Notes under the pieces: model-generated | The model's input: only the letters and a program-made list of their open reading frames with translations | Told to the model about the DNA's origin: nothing | Databases searched by the model: none | In this document: piece after piece, positions 63,357-64,000 of the stretch | Numbering within the stretch: position 1 is the stretch's first letter | Layout: every line of letters starts with the position of its first letter | Origin: Jeongeupia sp. USM3 | GTDB lineage: Bacteria > Pseudomonadota > Gammaproteobacteria > Burkholderiales > Chitinibacteraceae | NCBI RefSeq assembly: GCF_001808185.1 | Contig: NZ_CP017668.1 | Coordinates: 372,001-436,000, forward strand | Length of the DNA stretch: 64,000 nt | Reading direction: 5' to 3' | Position numbers and translations under genes: made by a program

Positions 63357-64000
63357 TCAGCGTGTGGCCGAAGCAGGGCGGGTGATGACGATGCGGCGCG
63401 GGTCGCGGGCGATGACCTGCATCGGCAACCCATGCTGCTGCAACTGGCGGAAGCGGTCCGGATTGGTGATCGCAACCGGCGCCGGGTCGTCGCGCCAGCG
63501 CCGGAAGAATTCGTCGTCCCGCATCAGCTTGCCGGCCTCGTGCCGCTGGCCGAGTTCGAATTCGTCGACGTATTCGACCAGTTGCACCGGCCGCTTCAGG
63601 TAGAACGGCACGGTCTGGTCATAGTAACGGTACATGTACACGGTACTGCCGGGCTGCAGTTGCGGCTTGATCGCCTCGATCAGGTAATAGCTCGAGTTGG
63701 TCGCGGCAAAGGCGTTGTGACCCAGCATCGGGATCTGTGCGCCGATCAGCCCGGTAGCGGCGAGTGCGATCAGCGTCAGGTCGAAGCGCCGGCGCAATGC
63801 GCTCCAGAGTGCGGCTGCGGCAAGTGCGGTGATGATGCCGCCACCGACCAGCGCCCACTCGGAAAACGCCGCATTGTAGATCTGCGGCGTCTTGTCACTG
63901 CCCTTGGCGGCGATGAACGGTACCGCGGCCATCAGCGCGATGCCGAGTGCCAGCATCGTACCGCTGAGCCAGAGCCAGCTGCGGCGGCGCAGGTCGGTCA
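63357..64000 (-). CDS. arnT: ArnT-like lipid A Ara4N transferase (C-terminal part)
   Basis: At least 214 codons are present and the frame is open to the window edge. Two or more membrane helices (MLALGIALMAAVPFIAA, ALVGGGIITALAAAALW) precede a soluble tail with SSYYLIEAIKPQLQPGSTVYM and RYYDQTVPFYLKRPVQLVEYVDEF, like the periplasmic end of ArnT/GT83 proteins. ArnT moves Ara4N from undecaprenyl phosphate to lipid A. The catalytic N-terminal half is outside the window. Confidence 0.85.
   Translation of the reverse strand, partial: TDLRRRSWLWLSGTMLALGIALMAAVPFIAAKGSDKTPQIYNAAFSEWALVGGGIITALAAAALWSALRRRFDLTLIALAATGLIGAQIPMLGHNAFAATNSSYYLIEAIKPQLQPGSTVYMYRYYDQTVPFYLKRPVQLVEYVDEFELGQRHEAGKLMRDDEFFRRWRDDPAPVAITNPDRFRQLQQHGLPMQVIARDPRRIVITRPASATR

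Overview
The window is high-GC chromosomal DNA from a flagellated Gram-negative bacterium, most likely a betaproteobacterium of the Neisseriales (Chromobacteriaceae-like). This is inferred from gene order (accA-tilS; smc-zipA-ligA; cmk-rpsA-ihfB-lapA-lapB-pyrF), a long LigA and the protein families present. It was not tested by a database search. Coding density is high, and nearly all intergenic gaps are under 250 bases. I saw no tRNA, rRNA, CRISPR array, insertion sequence or prophage.

Layout: (1) 1-400, flgN (cut by the window edge) and flgM on the minus strand, with a near-consensus sigma-28 promoter. (2) 700-11000, housekeeping and envelope genes: accA, tilS, dapE with an ArsC/Spx-like gene, a DUF3455 lipoprotein, an unusual L,D-transpeptidase, a Dcu-type C4-dicarboxylate transporter, a glycerophosphodiesterase and a patatin-type (type Vd) autotransporter. 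(3) 11000-23500, mrp/apbC, an M16 protease, smc, zipA, ligA and galU; galU is preceded by an in-frame Cro/YdaS-like helix-turn-helix segment with no stop codon between them. (4) 23600-30500, a methylthioinosine phosphorylase gene, then seven tightly packed or overlapping genes for a CDP-linked 6-deoxy sugar: cytidylyltransferase, 4,6-dehydratase, C-methyltransferase, epimerase, FkbM methyltransferase, a reductase/epimerase-like protein and a left-handed beta-helix acyltransferase. (5) 30500-39060, a SPINDLY/OGT-type glycosyltransferase divergent from flagellin fliC, then flaG, fliD, fliS, fliT, a DUF2802 gene, a FliK-like gene and a FlhB-C-like gene. (6) 39000-50500, an NSS transporter, uvrC, a GNAT protein, DUF1415, a DUF4442 protein, pgsA, an MFS transporter, DAHP synthase, a META/DUF4377 protein, tyrA, an aldo/keto reductase and cmk. 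(7) 50500-57300, rpsA (structured leader), ihfB, lapA-lapB, pyrF, ugd and hldA. (8) 57300-64000, a diguanylate cyclase and an arn operon (arnT-arnB-arnC-arnA formyltransferase-arnA decarboxylase) for aminoarabinose modification of lipid A, with ArnA split into two genes.

How the parts work together: the CDP-sugar cluster, the GT41 transferase and the flagellin gene next to it form a plausible flagellin glycosylation locus. The 5' end of the transferase gene has a run of seven C (coding strand) at which the reading frame breaks between a well-placed ATG and the TPR-GT41 frame. That suggests either slippage-based on/off switching or a one-base sequence error. GalU makes UDP-glucose, Ugd makes UDP-glucuronate and the arn genes convert it, so a full lipid A modification supply line lies within 42 kb. 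HldA feeds LPS core heptose, and LapA/LapB act in LPS homeostasis.
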